Below the pieces are notes generated by a model that was not told the origin of the DNA, ran no database searches, and saw only the letters and a program-made list of their open reading frames with translations. Of a stretch of 14,498 nucleotides of DNA, positions 1 through 7,106 are shown one piece after another. The position numbers and the translations under genes were made by a program. Source of the DNA: CAZWDO01 sp964632485 [NCBI: uncultured bacterium] (GTDB lineage Bacteria; JAGOEH01); assembly GCA_964632485.1 (NCBI GenBank), contig CAZWDO010000021.1, positions 54,568 through 69,065 of the forward strand. The letters are read 5' to 3'. Positions within the stretch are counted from its first letter, which is position 1. Every line of letters starts with the position of its first letter.

Positions 1-2131
1 TACCTACCAGATTACGAATATCACGAAAAAAAACAGTGGCGTCTAATGAAATATCGCTGCCAATCTGTTGTTGCAAACCCAATTCCCCGCTCACGGTTTT
101 TTCAGGTTTTAAATCGGTATTGCCGATAGTGCCGATGTTTCCCGTTCCGGAACTCAACTCGAATTCAGGATTCTGATATAAATATTCAAAGCGGGGGATC
201 TGGAAAAAATGGCCATAGGAAAAATGGAAAACGCCCTGATCGGAAATGGGGAAAGAAGCGCCCAATCGGGGGCTCAACTGCAATTTTGATGACGCATCCT
301 GATACCAGTAAGCTTGACGTTCAGCTAAGGTTACTTCGGTTTCACCGCTGTCCCAGACGCCATTCAGATTCGTATCGTTATAGCGGTTTTCCGGTCGTAT
401 GGGATTATAGATTTGAGGATCGCTTTCATCGGTTAAAATCTTACCGTCGGGATTAAAATAATCAACACGCAATCCGATATTGACAATCAATTCCAGAAAT
501 TCAAGTTTGCTTTGCAAATAACCGGCCATCTCCTGCGGTTTATGGGTGTAGGTGGAATGATAGGGAGTGCTGACATCCAGGATACGGGTTTCGATAAAGG
601 GAGAATCATCCATGGTGATATCAGTTTGGCTTTCGATGGGACGAAGAGTGATATCCTCGAAGTAGATATCATGCGCTTTAAATTCCAGTCCCGATTTCAG
701 CATGATATTCTTCGTCATTTGACTGGTAAAATCGATTTTTCCCAGAAAAGTTTTCGTTTCCCGTTCAAAACGTTGATTGTCCGTACCCCCGGTATGAAAA
801 CTAAAAGGATAATTTTGCAGCAGATAGGGATGAACATAACGGGAATCGTGAGGATCTTCATAAAGATAGCGTTTATAAGACTTGGTGTAATAGGACCCGC
901 TGGCTTCCATAAAGGTGGTGGGGGTGAAGGTATAATTCATTCTCAGGATGTTAACCAATCCCCGTTCAAAATGAGTAGCCTGGCCACCGGGGACCCAAAC
1001 ATATTCCCGATCAAATTTTTTCATGGAAACATCATCGAAAATCATATTATAAGAGAGCTTGAAATTGCCGGAAAGCTTATAGACCAATTTGCCCTGGAAA
1101 TACCATTTATCGCTGTTATTCATCGAAACATAATCGCCGTTGCCAATAGCCGAAGAATCAAAATACAAATTAAACTCGCCCAGGGAATCGACATACGGAA
1201 AGTTTTCCGGGTTAAAACGTTCCTTGCCGTTAATCCATCCGCCGAAATCAATATGTCGGACATTCAGGAAATAGCCCAATTTGTTGTGAAGGATGGGACC
1301 GTTCAGACTTAATTCAATATTATTGATGGCAAGGGGATTAAATTTATTGATATTCAAAAATTTAGAATCTTTGTTACTCAGATAGTCACCGGCATAGAGA
1401 CTGACGGAACCGCCGATTTTATCCACGGATTCCTTGGTAGTAATATTGACGATACCGCTCATGGCCTGGCCATATTCAGCGTTGAAGGTACCACTTAGAA
1501 CCTGGAGTTCCTGTACCATATCTTTAGCGACTTCCACGACGCGGGTGCCGTCATAGAGATCGGTAACGGGCACACCGTCGATCATATAAGAGACCTCGCC
1601 CGCGCGGCCGCCCCGAAGATGGCCGTCCACCATGCCTGCCTGAAGTTCGACAACTTCCGAAATTTCGGAAACAGGCATCATGGCGATATCATCGCCGCCG
1701 ACCACGCTGGTCGTAGCCGTCAGATCTTTGCGGATCATCTCTTTTTGGGCGACGACCACGATTTCCTGGCCGATATCGAGCGATGTTTCACTCAGAGCCA
1801 CATCCAGCCGTTTGGTAAAATTACTGGAAACCGACACATTTTTCATAACTTGCGTATCGTACCCGATCATAAAAATTTTAATCACATAAGTTGCGGGCGA
1901 TACATTGTTAATCATAAATTCACCGTCGAAATCAGTGGCGGCGCCCAGTTTTTCGGCAATATCAACTTCGACGCCGTCGAAATTCATCGCGTCCACTACG
2001 ACATTGGCTCCAATCAACGGTTCCCCCGTTGTCGCATCAATTATGCGCCCGGTAATTTTCCCGGTATTGGCGCTAAGATAAAGAGTCCATCCAAACACTA
2101 AAAACAACAAAAACAAATGACGACATTTCAT
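1..2131 (-). CDS. TonB-dependent outer-membrane receptor, C-terminus cut by window edge
   Basis: Reading leftward from ATG at 2131 gives 710 uninterrupted codons that leave the window still open. Residues 1-21 form a signal peptide. Residues about 25-112 are a carboxypeptidase-regulatory-like beta-sandwich (GKITGRIIDATTGEPLIGANV, later DFDGEFMINNV). A TonB-box-like EIVVVA follows at 123-128, then the plug domain, about 134-235 (VSYMIDGVPVTDLYDG; AEYGQAMSGIVNITTKE). The rest is alternating beta-barrel sequence with NTDLKPEKT about 35 residues before the edge. Members of this family usually run 850-1000 residues, so roughly the last barrel strands are missing. A GGAGG lies 4 nt before the ATG. 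The gene begins 21 bp after lacI and is probably co-transcribed with it. It should import a substrate across the outer membrane; a glucan-derived oligosaccharide is inferred from the neighbouring amylase and kinase, not from the receptor itself. No SusD partner is visible, but it could lie beyond the edge. Confidence 0.93.
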   Translation of the reverse strand, partial: MKCRHLFLLFLVFGWTLYLSANTGKITGRIIDATTGEPLIGANVVVDAMNFDGVEVDIAEKLGAATDFDGEFMINNVSPATYVIKIFMIGYDTQVMKNVSVSSNFTKRLDVALSETSLDIGQEIVVVAQKEMIRKDLTATTSVVGGDDIAMMPVSEISEVVELQAGMVDGHLRGGRAGEVSYMIDGVPVTDLYDGTRVVEVAKDMVQELQVLSGTFNAEYGQAMSGIVNITTKESVDKIGGSVSLYAGDYLSNKDSKFLNINKFNPLAINNIELSLNGPILHNKLGYFLNVRHIDFGGWINGKERFNPENFPYVDSLGEFNLYFDSSAIGNGDYVSMNNSDKWYFQGKLVYKLSGNFKLSYNMIFDDVSMKKFDREYVWVPGGQATHFERGLVNILRMNYTFTPTTFMEASGSYYTKSYKRYLYEDPHDSRYVHPYLLQNYPFSFHTGGTDNQRFERETKTFLGKIDFTSQMTKNIMLKSGLEFKAHDIYFEDITLRPIESQTDITMDDSPFIETRILDVSTPYHSTYTHKPQEMAGYLQSKLEFLELIVNIGLRVDYFNPDGKILTDESDPQIYNPIRPENRYNDTNLNGVWDSGETEVTLAERQAYWYQDASSKLQLSPRLGASFPISDQGVFHFSYGHFFQIPRFEYLYQNPEFELSSGTGNIGTIGNTDLKPEKTVSGELGLQQQIGSDISLDATVFFRDIRNLVG
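341..376 (-). other. EF-hand/dockerin-like calcium loop in the receptor barrel
   Basis: Codons for receptor residues 586-597 read DTNLNGVWDSGE, which fits the 12-residue calcium loop pattern with D1, N3, N5, G6, D9 and E12. It sits in a polar stretch between barrel strands, so it is probably in an extracellular loop. Calcium binding is inferred from the pattern only. Confidence 0.5.
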
Positions 2132-2152
2132 TGGCCCTCCTGATGCTGGCGT

Positions 2153-3172
2153 TCACGCAATTGATTGCGTCGAATCGCGAATAATCAATTCGGTTTGATT
2201 AAAAATTCGTTGATAAACTTTTTGATTGCCACTCAAAATGGAGTGTAACAGAGCGGATGCCGACCGGCCCAATTGAGACACATGCTGACTGATCGTCGTT
2301 AAACGCGGATAGACCATAGTCGAAAGCATAATGTCATCAAAACCGACAATAGAAAAATCCTGTGGAATTTTCAAGCCGTAACTCATTAAACCGTTCATAC
2401 ATCCGATAGCCATCATATCACTGCAGCAGAATAAGGCAGTAATACTGCGGTGTTTTTTCCACCATTCAAACACAAAGCGCTGACAAAAAAAAGGATCATA
2501 ATCCCCTTTGAACACATATTGGGGCAAAAAAGGGAGCCCGGCTTCCTTTAGCGCCTCACGATAACCGGCCAGCCGTTCCTCGGAATCGTATTGGTTTTCA
2601 TACCCGGTTACAATGCCGATATGGCGGTGACCCATCTCAATCAAATGACGCGTGGCGATAAAACCCCCTTTACGATTTTCACAATTCACTAAATGAACCG
2701 TATCGATATCCAGATGATCCCCGACCAAGATGACGGGAAGGCGTTTGGAAACATGATGCAATTCAGCATATAAAAGGGAATCGGTTTGACGTCCCAGCAA
2801 AAGAATGCCTTCAACTCGCTTATTGATTAAAAATTTCAGCAGCTCGGCTCCATTCTTTTCGCTGCCGGATACAGCGCCAATGATGACATGATAGTCCTCA
2901 TTGGTAAAAAAATCGATAATCGAAGCGATCAATTCATTAAAAAAAGGCGAACGAATGTCATGGACAATGAGGCCAACCGTAAAGGATTTCCGTTTTTTAA
3001 GGGATTGGGCAAACATATCAGGCACATAGTTGAGTTGTTGGATTACCTGATGGATTTTATCGCGGGTTTCCGTCCGCACATTGCCGCGTTCATTCAAAAC
3101 ACGGGAAACAGTAGCAACGGAGACTTTGGCTAACGCCGCGATATCATAGATTGTCACTTTCTTGGTCTTCAC
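2153..3172 (-). CDS. LacI-family transcriptional repressor
   Basis: The 339-residue protein has the full-length LacI/GalR layout. Residues 5-27 form the helix-turn-helix (VTIYDIAALAKVSVATVSRV), followed by a hinge helix near 53-60 with the minor-groove leucine (AQSLKK). A periplasmic-binding-protein-like sensor domain runs from about 62 to 335 (VGLIVHDIRSPFFNELI; DFSIVGFDDI). The start is GTG at 3172 with a purine-rich ribosome site (GGAAGAAGGG) 4 nt upstream. An ATG two bases earlier is followed at once by TGA and cannot serve. The gene lies between the amylase-kinase pair and the receptor. An operator-like palindrome at its predicted transcription start suggests autoregulation, and a near-identical site in the amylase suggests it controls that gene too. 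The effector is unknown; a sugar or phosphosugar from the same pathway is likely. Confidence 0.95.
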   Translation of the reverse strand: MKTKKVTIYDIAALAKVSVATVSRVLNERGNVRTETRDKIHQVIQQLNYVPDMFAQSLKKRKSFTVGLIVHDIRSPFFNELIASIIDFFTNEDYHVIIGAVSGSEKNGAELLKFLINKRVEGILLLGRQTDSLLYAELHHVSKRLPVILVGDHLDIDTVHLVNCENRKGGFIATRHLIEMGHRHIGIVTGYENQYDSEERLAGYREALKEAGLPFLPQYVFKGDYDPFFCQRFVFEWWKKHRSITALFCCSDMMAIGCMNGLMSYGLKIPQDFSIVGFDDIMLSTMVYPRLTTISQHVSQLGRSASALLHSILSGNQKVYQRIFNQTELIIRDSTQSIA

Positions 3173-3195
3173 ATATCCCTTCTTCCTCAGATTTG

Positions 3196-3209
3196 TGAAA
3201 TCGGTTTCA
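3196..3209. promoter_or_regulatory. Predicted LacI-family operator at the lacI transcription start
   Basis: TGAAATCGGTTTCA is a 14-bp pseudopalindrome with a central CG and TGAAA/TTTCA arms. It matches the CcpA/LacI-family consensus TGWAANCGNTNWCA at every position. It begins about 7 bp past the predicted -10 box of the lacI promoter, so a bound repressor would cover the transcription start. Binding by the adjacent repressor is inferred. Confidence 0.7.
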
Positions 3210-3216
3210 TACCACT

Positions 3217-3244
3217 AATATAAAAATTTTTTTTTCCCTGTCAA
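3217..3244 (-). promoter_or_regulatory. Promoter for lacI and the receptor gene
   Basis: On the minus strand a perfect -35 TTGACA (3244-3239) is separated by 16 bp from TATATT (3222-3217), a 5/6 match to the -10 consensus. Transcription would start near 3210, leaving about 38 nt before the GTG start. The predicted operator lies exactly in this leader. Confidence 0.72.
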
Positions 3245-3247
3245 GTC

Positions 3248-3272
3248 TTTTTTTTAATTTTTTTGCTTTTTT
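3248..3272 (-). promoter_or_regulatory. Phased A-tracts (UP-element-like) upstream of the lacI promoter
   Basis: Read on the minus strand, A-runs of 6, 7 and 8 bases lie just upstream of the -35 box, with centres near 3269.5, 3261 and 3251.5. A fourth run of 9 lies in the promoter spacer, centred near 3231. The spacing of about one or two helical turns predicts intrinsic bending and fits an UP element. Function is inferred. Confidence 0.4.
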
Positions 3273-3321
3273 GTATGGCTTATCGTACAGCTCTCTCCCC
3301 CAGCAAATTAACAATCAACTA

Positions 3322-3350
3322 CTTAAGCGCCTGAAGAACAGGTTCTTAAG
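3322..3350. repeat. Inverted repeat / hairpin between the kinase and lacI
   Basis: CTTAAG and CCTG on the left pair with CAGG and CTTAAG on the right, around an AAGAA loop, with one 2x2 internal mismatch (CG against TT). As RNA from the minus strand it would form a 10-pair hairpin about 140 nt after the kinase stop. The following sequence is only moderately U-rich, so a terminator is possible but not clear. Confidence 0.4.
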
Positions 3351-3367
3351 GAATTTCAAACTGTGTT

Positions 3368-3416
3368 TCGTATCATCAAATCAGAAGCGGTAATCCGGAA
3401 TCGATGATGATTACGA
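3368..3416. repeat. Long-loop inverted repeat 3' of the kinase gene
   Basis: TCGTATCATCA (3368-3378) is the reverse complement of TGATGATTACGA (3405-3416) apart from a single-base bulge, around a 26-nt loop. It lies between the kinase stop and the hairpin at 3322-3350. Together they suggest a structured 3' end or processing region. No long T-run follows, so intrinsic termination is uncertain. The rest of the 3173-3488 gap shows no gene. Confidence 0.35.
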
Positions 3417-3488
3417 ATTGGCTTACATTGTATAAGTTTAAATTAACAGGATTTGCCCAGAACAGCGCTACCCTATCGGCCAGGATAA

Positions 3489-4427
3489 TTAAACGTCAAT
3501 TGTTTCAGAAACCGGATCATCAGAAAATCGTGGATAGTGATTAAAAAATTGATCCAACGTCTGAGTATCGATCAGGCGCGCGGTTTCTCCCTGAAGCCCG
3601 CAAGTATATCGCGCAGAAATCTGTCCGCGGCGCGCAGAATCTTCAATCGAGTAGCCATCCATCCAGTAGGAAGTGATAAAACCGACGGCCAGTCCATCAC
3701 CGGCGCCATTCGTATCAATGACCGGGAATGGAGGTTCAAACGGCGGAAACCAGGTAATTTTCCGTTGATTGACCAACGCGCATCCGCGCGCGCCCAACCC
3801 AATCAATGCCAGAAGATCAGGTTTAAAATGTAACAACGTCTTTAAAACCGGTTTCATATCCGGAAAATTGGCGCCGGAAAAGAACAGAATATCTGCCGCT
3901 TCAATAAAATCGCGGCGGTAGGGATCGTTAATATCTGTTAAGTCCTGCAGATCACAAGCAATAGGTATTTTTAAATCCCTGGCGGGCTTCAATAAATAGC
4001 GCGCCCAGTTCAGCACGCTGAAATGAGCGGCGCGGCACTGCTTCAAAATATTGACCATGCGCTTCATGTCTGGTTGAAATGTTAAATGGCCGCGGCCATC
4101 ATAAAAATTTTTACGGCGGCCATCCGGATACATAATATTGATACTCCGCCGGGTACCGGTAGTATCAATCATCAAACCCTGGAGGTCAACCCCTTGCTGT
4201 TGGAGTGTTTGCCGAATATATTCCCCGTGATAATCCTCACCGACCGTATCGATCAAAACGGTCTTTTTGCCCAAACGGGCATAACCCTGGGCGCAATATG
4301 CGCCGGATTGCCCTACCATATCGAGATTCCGGGTAAAATTAGCTTCAACCTTGAAATCAATTTCACGCCCTGGTAAATAGATATTGGTATCGATACCGAT
4401 AGCGCCAACAACTGCTATATCAAACAT
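3489..4427 (-). CDS. PfkB-family (ribokinase-like) carbohydrate kinase
   Basis: This 312-residue cytoplasmic protein has the usual PfkB length. It opens with the first ribokinase strand (FDIAVVGAIGIDTNIY). Motif 1 is represented by GQSGAYCAQGYARLG (39-53), where the usual GG and Asn are changed. Motif 2 is clear: DTNGAGDGLAVGF at 238-250, with D244 as the predicted catalytic base and GAGD forming the anion hole. It should phosphorylate a sugar or sugar-like alcohol with ATP; the exact substrate cannot be read from sequence. Its ATG lies 9 bp after the amylase stop with no strong ribosome site of its own, which suggests co-transcription and probably translational coupling. Adenosine- or nucleoside-type kinases are also in this family, so a saccharide role rests on the neighbours. 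Confidence 0.9.
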   Translation of the reverse strand: MFDIAVVGAIGIDTNIYLPGREIDFKVEANFTRNLDMVGQSGAYCAQGYARLGKKTVLIDTVGEDYHGEYIRQTLQQQGVDLQGLMIDTTGTRRSINIMYPDGRRKNFYDGRGHLTFQPDMKRMVNILKQCRAAHFSVLNWARYLLKPARDLKIPIACDLQDLTDINDPYRRDFIEAADILFFSGANFPDMKPVLKTLLHFKPDLLALIGLGARGCALVNQRKITWFPPFEPPFPVIDTNGAGDGLAVGFITSYWMDGYSIEDSARRGQISARYTCGLQGETARLIDTQTLDQFFNHYPRFSDDPVSETIDV

Positions 4428-4436
4428 AGTCTGCGC

Positions 4437-6827
4437 CTATTCCAATATCCATGCTTGCCAGGACCAGGGCTCAATTTCCATATTCATTTCAGTCCGGGGG
4501 ATGACGCGTTCCCCACCTTCACCCAGATTACGGGCATGCGTCAACCCGTACCATGGAGGCAATGGCAGGCGACGTGTTTGTTTATCAGGCGTCTTATTAA
4601 AAACCACTAACACGCGCTCATTGAAATCTGAACGGATAAAGGCAAAAACTGCTGAATCGGCGCAAACGGGATAAAAATCGCCATAGCGCAAGGCGCTGTG
4701 ATCGCGGCGCAAAGCGATTATCCGCCGGACAGCGGTTAGCATGGATTGTTCCGCTTGGGTCAAATCCGCGCCGAAACGCATCATTCGCCGGTTATCGGGA
4801 TCTGCGGCCCCGGTCATTCCGATTTCATCTCCATAATAAAGTACGGGCACTCCGGGGATCGTTAGATTGAATAGCAGAAATAACTGGACTTTATGATAAC
4901 TGGAGAGGGAATCCACCCGGGGGGGATTTGTCCATCCGATTTCCTGCGCATTGCCGCTGTTCAGGTCGATATCGCCATCGCAATAGGCCATATAGCGGAC
5001 CTGGTCATGGCTGTCGACCAGATTCCCCATCAAGTGATTATACCCATAAATGGCATGGGTTTTAGCTAATTCGCGAGCTAATACCGTAAAATCGGCGTGC
5101 GGCTGCAAAAAAATTGAGCGCGCGGGATAATAGAGGTTGAAATTAAACTGACCGTCCAGTTGGCCATTATTGACATAGGAATGGATCAGACGATAATCGC
5201 CGAAGGTTTCGCCGATCTGGTACACCGGCGGGAGTTGACCGGGCTGTTGCCAGGCTTTCACCTTGCGGGTCAATTCACGCCAAAAGGAATTGGGTACATG
5301 TTTAACCGCGTCGTGGCGGAAGCCGTCAATCCCGGTTTCCTGCAACCACCAGAGGGCGTTATCGGTCATGGCATTAACTGCTGCAGTGGATTTTTCAAAA
5401 TCAAACGAGGGTAAAAATGGCTCAAACCATGTGGTCAGGCGGTATTCATCCCATAAGCGGATATTCTTACGTCCATCCCCCAAATCGTAATCGCCGAACC
5501 AATCCCGGTGTTCTTTAAAAAAGGGATGGTCCTGATGAGTGTGGTTAGCAATAAAATCCAGTAATATTTTCGTCTGTTTTTCATGGGCGGCGGCGACTAA
5601 ATTTTTCAATAGCGCCATGTCTCCGAAATGCTCCTCCACCCGTTGATGATGGACCGGCCAGTAACCGTGATAGCCGCTAAAAAAGCGGTGGGGTTCCGGC
5701 CATTCGCGAAAGGCCTGGTTGGTATTGTCGTTAACGGGAGAAATCCAGAGGGTGTTGATACCCAGGGAATCAAAATAACCTTCATCGATTTTCCGCTTAA
5801 TCCCGGCCAGATCCCCCCCCCGATAATTGGCGGGCGGCTTCAAACTATCATGGGCAATCGGGGCATCATTAGCTGGATCACCATTGCAGAACCGGTCAAT
5901 CATCAGAGAATAGACAATCGCATCCTGCCAGATAAAGGCATTATTCAGGGAGCTTCGCGGGGAACCATCGTGTAAAAAAATAGTCAGACAGGGAGTGATC
6001 CGGTCACCGCAACTGACAGCCACCCGTAATTGATGGTTGCCTTTTAACTGCGCCGTATCCAGCGTCACCCTTAGCTCATTATTGGAATTCCAGCGGTAGT
6101 GGTTCTCTCCCAACAACCGATTGTCCAGCAACACTACTGAATGGATTGAATTGACATCATTTTTACCCGGTACCATTTCCAACTTGAAATTAAGATCCAA
6201 CCCTTGTCGGGTAACGCTTTGTTTTAGCTGGTGAAGAAAAAACGGGGTTGTGTCGCTTTCCACTACATCCAACAGCGAATTAAATTCACCGAAAGGATTT
6301 GCCAATTTCTTAGGATTGAGAGCATCTTCCACTTCTTTTTCGTCGACAAAAAAACGGTATTCATAACGACCGGGTTCCAGCATCAGAGTAATACGATACT
6401 CGCCATCCTGGTCATCATCCTGCAAATATAACTCCCGTCGGTTCCAATTGTTAAAATTTCCGAAAACACTCACAGACGATACGGGTGAGGCTGGACGATA
6501 GATTAAGGTCGTACGGGGAATTTGGAAGATTGCTACTGGCAAGTCGCAGGTTTCACCGTTATGGGCAAACCTCAGACAGGTTAAACCGAGGGCATGTTCC
6601 CGGGCCTGCAAACGGATTTGGCCGGCAGAGCTATCATATTCGACATTTAACAAAGAATTGGGCTCGAATTGAATCGCGTAATCGTTAGCATAAAACAGAT
6701 CACTCACGCGTAGAGTTTCAACAGCCATACTTTCAAGCCGTATAAACGGGAGGATATCCTGGATGGGCAGGCAAAAAGCCGAGTTAGTGAAACCGATTAC
6801 AATAAAAAGCAAAAAAAAACGCCGCAT
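4437..6827 (-). CDS. Secreted GH13 alpha-amylase-family glycoside hydrolase with N-terminal CBM48-like domain
   Basis: The 796-residue enzyme begins with a signal peptide (about 1-19) and so acts in the periplasm or outside the cell. Residues 107-190 resemble a CBM48/AMPK glycogen-binding module (VSSVSVFGNFNNWNRREL, YEYRFFVDE). Residues 195-290 are a further beta domain of the kind found before maltogenic amylase or cyclomaltodextrinase catalytic domains. The catalytic barrel starts near 299 (WQDAIVYSLMIDRFCNGD). All GH13 signature regions are present: DFIANH (424-429), GFRHD with nucleophile D506, GE with acid E540, and VDSHD with D608. A C-terminal beta domain ends at 796. It should hydrolyse alpha-1,4-glucans or maltodextrins. 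AAGGAG lies 7 nt before the ATG. It is the first gene of the minus-strand cluster and has its own TATAAT promoter. The exact specificity (amylase, neopullulanase or cyclomaltodextrinase) is open. Confidence 0.94.
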   Translation of the reverse strand: MRRFFLLFIVIGFTNSAFCLPIQDILPFIRLESMAVETLRVSDLFYANDYAIQFEPNSLLNVEYDSSAGQIRLQAREHALGLTCLRFAHNGETCDLPVAIFQIPRTTLIYRPASPVSSVSVFGNFNNWNRRELYLQDDDQDGEYRITLMLEPGRYEYRFFVDEKEVEDALNPKKLANPFGEFNSLLDVVESDTTPFFLHQLKQSVTRQGLDLNFKLEMVPGKNDVNSIHSVVLLDNRLLGENHYRWNSNNELRVTLDTAQLKGNHQLRVAVSCGDRITPCLTIFLHDGSPRSSLNNAFIWQDAIVYSLMIDRFCNGDPANDAPIAHDSLKPPANYRGGDLAGIKRKIDEGYFDSLGINTLWISPVNDNTNQAFREWPEPHRFFSGYHGYWPVHHQRVEEHFGDMALLKNLVAAAHEKQTKILLDFIANHTHQDHPFFKEHRDWFGDYDLGDGRKNIRLWDEYRLTTWFEPFLPSFDFEKSTAAVNAMTDNALWWLQETGIDGFRHDAVKHVPNSFWRELTRKVKAWQQPGQLPPVYQIGETFGDYRLIHSYVNNGQLDGQFNFNLYYPARSIFLQPHADFTVLARELAKTHAIYGYNHLMGNLVDSHDQVRYMAYCDGDIDLNSGNAQEIGWTNPPRVDSLSSYHKVQLFLLFNLTIPGVPVLYYGDEIGMTGAADPDNRRMMRFGADLTQAEQSMLTAVRRIIALRRDHSALRYGDFYPVCADSAVFAFIRSDFNERVLVVFNKTPDKQTRRLPLPPWYGLTHARNLGEGGERVIPRTEMNMEIEPWSWQAWILE
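6788..6801. promoter_or_regulatory. Predicted LacI-family operator inside the amylase signal-peptide codons
   Basis: TGAAACCGATTACA matches TGWAANCGNTNWCA at all 14 positions. It is 13/14 identical to the operator at 3196-3209 read on the other strand (TGAAACCGATTTCA). It lies 27-40 nt into the amylase gene, about +49 to +62 from the predicted start. A bound repressor there would act as a transcriptional roadblock or as one arm of a loop. Confidence 0.5.
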
Positions 6828-6855
6828 GGTTCGTCTCCTTTTTTGTTTTCATGCC

Positions 6856-6885
6856 ATTATACGATTTTTTTATGCGCAAAATCAA
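6856..6885 (-). promoter_or_regulatory. Promoter of the amylase-kinase operon
   Basis: On the minus strand a perfect -10 TATAAT (6861-6856) is preceded by 18 bp and TTGATT (6885-6880), a 4/6 match to the -35 box. Transcription would begin near 6849, about 22 nt before the amylase ATG, and the leader carries AAGGAG. Confidence 0.65.
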
Positions 6886-6994
6886 ACTCAAATTCCCGGC
6901 GCCCACTCAACTCGATAATCAAACTCCAACCTGTACTCACCCGCGCTCAATAGCTCATTCAGCATCGCGTTCGCATATCCACACTGAACGTGAA

Positions 6995-7008
6995 TGAAAC
7001 CGGTTACT
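6995..7008. promoter_or_regulatory. Weaker LacI-type operator candidate in the amylase/valS intergenic region
   Basis: TGAAACCGGTTACT matches 13 of 14 positions of TGWAANCGNTNWCA and 12 of 14 of the site at 6788-6801. It is centred 207 bp from that site and about 150 bp upstream of the predicted amylase start, so it could be an auxiliary operator. It is more than 60 bp upstream of the valS promoter. The rest of the 6828-7077 gap is otherwise non-coding, AT-rich sequence near 7010-7077. Confidence 0.3.
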
Positions 7009-7077
7009 TTGAATTATCAAAATATAGTAAAAAAAAATAAAAGTGTCAAGACGAAAACACTCAGATCAATTTTTTTA

Positions 7078-7106
7078 TTGACAATTGCCGCTTTTTTTTG
7101 TAATTT
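7078..7106 (+). promoter_or_regulatory. Promoter for valS and the downstream PLD gene
   Basis: TTGACA (7078-7083), a 17-bp spacer and TAATTT (7101-7106) form a near-consensus housekeeping promoter, flanked by long A/T runs. The downstream box also reads TAATTTTG, fitting the Bacteroidota -7 pattern TAnnTTTG. Transcription would start near 7113, only about 30 nt before the valS ATG. Confidence 0.72.

Noticed and set aside
512-1312. A 266-codon open frame on the plus strand
   Set aside because: It is antisense to the continuous TonB-receptor frame, has no ribosome site and encodes low-information Ile/Phe-rich sequence; it is a shadow of the receptor.
2183-2200. AATCAA-N6-TTGATT palindrome near the 3' end of lacI with a central CG
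   Set aside because: The half-site differs from the other operators, it lies within coding sequence at the end of the gene, and AT-rich palindromes of this length occur by chance.
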